DNA of 64,000 nucleotides. Source: Billgrantia desiderata (lineage in GTDB: Bacteria > Pseudomonadota > Gammaproteobacteria > Pseudomonadales > Halomonadaceae). How positions within the stretch are numbered: position 1 is the stretch's first letter; the number at the start of each line of letters is the position of its first letter. Shown here one piece after another: positions 60,942-64,000 of the stretch. Under the pieces are notes generated by a model. The model did no database searches. It was not told where the DNA came from and worked only from the letters and a program-made list of their open reading frames with translations. The position numbers and the translations under genes were made by a program. The stretch spans positions 1-64,000 of the forward strand of contig JAAQTN010000008.1 of assembly GCA_011742915.1 (NCBI GenBank), in the 5' to 3' direction.

Positions 60942-62987
60942 TCAGGCCGGGCTGGCGTCCGCCGGCGGTTCGCCCACCGCTCCCGGCATGGCCTGCACGT
61001 TGCCGCCCTGGCCGGCCAGGGCCAGGAAGTGCAGATGGCGCTCGTATTCCGAGAGTACGTCGGCGATCACCTGGCCGCGGGTGAAGCCGTTGAGATCCTT
61101 CTCCTGGCCGCCTTCGGCCAGATAGACGTCCAACCGCACGTAGAAGTCGTCGTCCGCCGGCAGGAAGCTCGGCGTGCGCATGCGGTGCGGACACACCTGA
61201 TAGACGAAGCTGGCAGCATTCTCCAGGTCCACCTGCAGGGTCAGGCAGGGCAGCGCCTCGCCTTCGAGCTGCTCCTCGCTCACGTTGGCCTCCTGGCCGC
61301 GGCTTTCGAGTTCCTGGGCGAACTGCGTCAGCGCCGGGCGAATGGCGTGCTCGAGGGTGGCGGCGGCGCCCGCACGGGTGGAGGTATCCAGGGCGCGGTC
61401 GAGACGCTCGCGCCAGTCGCCGCCCGGGGCGGTGCCGGCAATGCGACGGCGCGCTTCGGCCTTGCTGCCCTCCAGCTTCAACGCCTTGTACATGCCGAGC
61501 ATGATGGCGAATATCACCAGCGAGAAGGGCAGGGCGGTGATCACCACCGCGCTCTGCAGCGCCGCCAGGCCGCCTGCCATGAGCAGTGCCACCGTCACCA
61601 GGCCGATCACCGCCGACCAGAAGATGCGCAGCTTGATCGGGGCGTCGTGGTTCACGTCGGACAGGATAGAGGTGAAGTTCGCCAGCACCAGCGCGCCGGA
61701 GTCCGCCGAGGTGATGAAGAAGACGATGCCGAGAATCGTCACCACCGCGGCGGTGAGACCGACCCAGGGGTAGTACTCGAGCAGCGTGTACATGGTGGTC
61801 TGCGGAGTGTTCAGGGCCTGTTCGCCGAGCTCGACGACGCCCTGGTTGGCCACCAGTTCGATGCCGCTGTTACCGAACACCGACATCCACACCATCATGA
61901 ACGCCAGCGGAATGCCCAGCGCTCCGGCGACGAACTGACGGATGGTGCGGCCGCGGGAGATACGCGCCAGGAACAGGCCGACGAAGGGCGTCCAGGCGAT
62001 CCACCAACCCCAGAAGAAGATCGTCCACCACATTTTCCATTCGTTGGCCTCTTCACCGGCGAAGGCATAGGTGTTGAAGCTCATGGCCACGAAGCTGGAA
62101 AGGTAGTCGCCGGCGTTGTTCACCGCCATGTCGAGCAGTTGCAGGGTGTGGCCCTGAAACAGCACGAACAGCAGCAGCGCGAGCGCCAGCAGCATGTTGA
62201 ACTCCGACAGCCGGCGGATGCCCTTCTCCACCCCGCTGACCACCGAGATGGTGGCGAGCACCACCACCAGCGCGATCAGGATGATCTGCACCGAGAGGCT
62301 CTCGGGCACGTCGAACATGTAGGCCAGGCCGTAGTTGAGCTGCATCACGCCGATGCCGAGGCTGGTGGCAATGCCGAATACGGTGGAGATCACCGCGGTG
62401 ATGTCCACGGCGTTGCCGATGGGGCCGTGGATGCGCTTGCCCAGCAGCGGGTAGAGCGCGCTGCGGATGGCCAGCGGCAGGCGGTGGCGATAGCTGAAGT
62501 AGGCCAGCGCCATGCCCATCAGCACGTAGAGCCCCCAGCCGGAGAGCCCCCAGTGCATGAAGGTCTGGACCACGGCGGCGCGCATGGCCTCCTGGCTTTC
62601 GGGAGTCAGCTCCGGCGGCATCAGGTAGTGGGCCACCGGCTCGGCGACGCTGAAGAACAGCAGGTCGATGCCGATGCCGGCGGCGAACAGCATGGCCGCC
62701 CAGGAGAGCGTCGAGAACTCCGGTCGTGAGTGGTCGGGACCGAGACGGATGCGACCGAAGCGCGACATGCCGATGGCGATCACGAAGACCAGGTAGGCCA
62801 GCACCGCCAGCATGTAGTACCAGCCGAAGGTTTCGCTGACCCAGGCCAGGCCGGCATCGAAGAAGGCGCCGGCCTGTTCGGTGAAGGTCATGGTGAGCAC
62901 GAGAAAGACCAGAATGCCGGCCATCGAGCCGTGGAAGACCACGGGGTTGAGCCGATCGCGACGCTCGCTGGGTAGGTTCTGCGCCAT
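60942..62987 (-). CDS. BCCT family transporter, choline BetT-like
   Basis: This 681-residue protein has twelve membrane helices with the BCCT signature MWWTIFFWGWWIAWTPFVGLFLARISRGRT split near its middle, and a long cytoplasmic C-terminal domain of about 170 residues (from about residue 510). That tail is typical of BetT-type choline carriers and is linked to osmotic sensing. Start is the ATG at 62987 behind GGAG. An ATG at 63002 is possible. A BetI-like palindrome lies upstream at 63221, which supports choline or betaine-related control. Confidence 0.9.
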   Translation of the reverse strand: MAQNLPSERRDRLNPVVFHGSMAGILVFLVLTMTFTEQAGAFFDAGLAWVSETFGWYYMLAVLAYLVFVIAIGMSRFGRIRLGPDHSRPEFSTLSWAAMLFAAGIGIDLLFFSVAEPVAHYLMPPELTPESQEAMRAAVVQTFMHWGLSGWGLYVLMGMALAYFSYRHRLPLAIRSALYPLLGKRIHGPIGNAVDITAVISTVFGIATSLGIGVMQLNYGLAYMFDVPESLSVQIILIALVVVLATISVVSGVEKGIRRLSEFNMLLALALLLFVLFQGHTLQLLDMAVNNAGDYLSSFVAMSFNTYAFAGEEANEWKMWWTIFFWGWWIAWTPFVGLFLARISRGRTIRQFVAGALGIPLAFMMVWMSVFGNSGIELVANQGVVELGEQALNTPQTTMYTLLEYYPWVGLTAAVVTILGIVFFITSADSGALVLANFTSILSDVNHDAPIKLRIFWSAVIGLVTVALLMAGGLAALQSAVVITALPFSLVIFAIMLGMYKALKLEGSKAEARRRIAGTAPGGDWRERLDRALDTSTRAGAAATLEHAIRPALTQFAQELESRGQEANVSEEQLEGEALPCLTLQVDLENAASFVYQVCPHRMRTPSFLPADDDFYVRLDVYLAEGGQEKDLNGFTRGQVIADVLSEYERHLHFLALAGQGGNVQAMPGAVGEPPADASPA

Positions 62988-63486
62988 GTAGGCGAACTCC
63001 ATTCCGAAGTGAATGAACCTTTCCGCCAATCCCTGTCGAGACGTGCTCTGGATTGTTTTGCAACAATCGAAAGCACGCCTGAGGACCATTCAATGCTTCA
63101 GACCTGACGGAACCGTCGGCGACTACCGAAGCCGAAAGGAGACCGTTCGTACGCCGCTGCGGCGGAATTGGAATGATGGCGTCAGGGCTGACAACTTCAT
63201 GGCGGAAAGCCGCTCTTATTTTTGAATGAACGTTCAAATAAAATACGCGCTTTGCCTGTGCCCTTCAACCCTGCGTTAACAGATTCGGGCAAAACGTTAA
63301 CGAGTCTACGCAAAGTTAGCTTGCAGGCTTACTTACCCCAGCTATACCTGATGTAACCGACTGCAAGTCAGGGAACATGCACGCTATGCCAGTATCGGCA
63401 TGGATGCTTTCGGGAAGACCGCTCGGACCGGTGCCGGCTCGTGCGGGCAAGAAGTACAACGATAACGCTTGTTTCCGGAGTATCTG
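62988..63486. promoter_or_regulatory. Divergent promoter region between BCCT and TRAP genes
   Basis: No gene is seen in these 499 bases. The central AT-rich part holds a BetI-like operator (63221-63238) and two direct copies of CGTTAAC at 63274-63280 and 63295-63301, spaced 21 bases. The rest shows no clear signal. Confidence 0.4.
63221..63238. promoter_or_regulatory. BetI-like operator upstream of the BCCT gene
   Basis: TTTGAATGAACGTTCAAA contains the perfect 10-bp palindrome TGAACGTTCA (63227-63236) and the wider dyad TTTGAA/TTCAAA. BetI sites at choline uptake genes of other bacteria have a similar GAACGTTCAA core. It lies about 235 bases before the BetT-like start. betI itself is not in the window. 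Confidence 0.5.
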
Positions 63487-64000
63487 ATGGCTCAAGAAAA
63501 GAAAACGCCCGCGGCCCAGGCCGGCGGGCAGAGCGCCAGCGACAGCAAATCCACCACCGACACCTCGCGTCGTCGTTTCCTCACGGGATCGGCAGCGGCC
63601 GTGGGGGCCGGGGCGGCCGCCGCGGTGGGCTTCCCCAGTATCGCCGTGGCTCAGACCACTACGCTGCGCTTCCAGAGCACCTGGCCCAACCAGGATATCT
63701 TCCACGAGTTCGCTGCCGACTACGTGCGCATCGTCAACGAGATGTCCGGCGGTCGCCTGCGGCTCAACCTGCTGCCGGCCGGTGCCGTGGTCGGAGCGCT
63801 GCAGTTGCAGGATGCGGTGATCTCCGGCGCGCTCGACGGCGGCCATGGCGTGACGGCCTACTGGTACGGCAAGCACAAGGCCTTCTCGCTGTTCGGCACG
63901 CCACCACCCTTCGGTTGGGATGCCCATCAGTTCCTTGCCTGGTACTGGACCGGCGGCGGCATGGAGCTCTACGGCGAGTTGCTGGAGATGCTCGAGCTGC
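63487..64000 (+). CDS. TRAP transporter substrate-binding protein, Tat-exported (3' end outside window)
   Basis: The first 171 residues of this protein are present. A long polar leader precedes a twin-arginine motif, SRRRFLTGSAAAVGAG, so it is exported folded. The binding domain begins TLRFQSTWPNQDIFHEFAADYVRIVNEMSGGRLRLNL, and the mid region FSLFGTPPPFGWDAHQFLAWYWTGGG resembles the TRAP proteins for alpha-keto or other monocarboxylic acids (TakP-type). The gene runs off the window edge, and its permease genes are expected beyond it. It is the fourth TRAP system in 64 kb. Confidence 0.85.
   Translation, partial: MAQEKKTPAAQAGGQSASDSKSTTDTSRRRFLTGSAAAVGAGAAAAVGFPSIAVAQTTTLRFQSTWPNQDIFHEFAADYVRIVNEMSGGRLRLNLLPAGAVVGALQLQDAVISGALDGGHGVTAYWYGKHKAFSLFGTPPPFGWDAHQFLAWYWTGGGMELYGELLEMLEL

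Noticed and set aside
60810..62729. Long open frame of 639 codons on the plus strand opposite the BCCT gene
   Set aside because: It is a shadow of the BCCT gene, with the typical low-complexity composition (His, Gln, Glu, Arg, Ala) and no domain.

Overview
The window is GC-rich, densely coded bacterial chromosome, most likely from a halophilic or marine gammaproteobacterium of the Halomonadaceae type. That placement is inferred from the gene content: three complete TRAP transporters plus the start of a fourth, a BCCT (choline/betaine-type) carrier, a TRAP-linked UspA protein and a Pseudomonas-like PQQ/ethanol oxidation island. I see no tRNA, rRNA, CRISPR array, prophage or insertion sequence.

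Layout. 1-159 is the tail of pyruvate kinase. 178-7617 is a catabolic locus: a GntR/FCD regulator, a DUF192 protein, a DctPQM TRAP importer, a short-chain dehydrogenase, a beta-keto acid cleavage enzyme (BKACE) and a LacI regulator. 7639-11545 holds an EamA exporter and a second DctPQM system. 11545-11700 is a 156-bp imperfect palindrome. 11708-13903 carries a macrodomain hydrolase and a KamA-family radical SAM protein. 14077-18345 is a TAXI-type TRAP system with a structured leader, a fused permease and UspA. 18430-22111 (minus) is a small sulfur-oxidation operon: cytochrome c, FCSD flavoprotein, YeeE/TsuA-like transporter and fused SoxYZ. 22473-26127 has a DUF2189 membrane protein, a periplasmic molybdopterin-domain-like protein and a hybrid kinase.

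26152-54755 is a PQQ island: a soluble PQQ sugar dehydrogenase, pqqABCDE, the ErcA/ErcS and NosP/NahK signalling proteins, a LuxR-type response regulator, a CXXCW protein, a NitT/TauT-like ABC importer, a PedA/B/C-like ABC system, cytochrome c-550 PedF, a family 3 binding protein, a SoxYZ-like carrier, a metallo-hydrolase, the PQQ alcohol dehydrogenase, an aldehyde dehydrogenase and a zinc alcohol dehydrogenase. The alcohol dehydrogenase has an Asp two residues after the catalytic Asp (D324/D326), the signature of lanthanide-dependent enzymes. Its neighbours follow the order known around Pseudomonas putida pedF to pedI.

54790-58443 is the most unusual part: an ECF sigma factor, a zinc-finger anti-sigma factor and an ArsM-like methyltransferase fused to a MerC-like membrane domain, divergent from a second ArsM-like methyltransferase and a periplasmic cupin. 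The two arms are separated by a mirror-symmetric promoter pair (GGAAC-N17-CGTC on both strands, around a perfect 16-bp palindrome). This looks like an autoregulated stress or detoxification regulon I cannot assign to a described system. The window closes with YjbQ, a SulP transporter, a BetT-like BCCT carrier with a BetI-like operator, and the 5' part of a Tat-exported TRAP binding protein.

A recurring regulatory theme is a strong hairpin between a TRAP binding-protein gene and its permease genes (three of three complete systems), and also between pqqA and pqqB. This would favour excess production of the first gene product.
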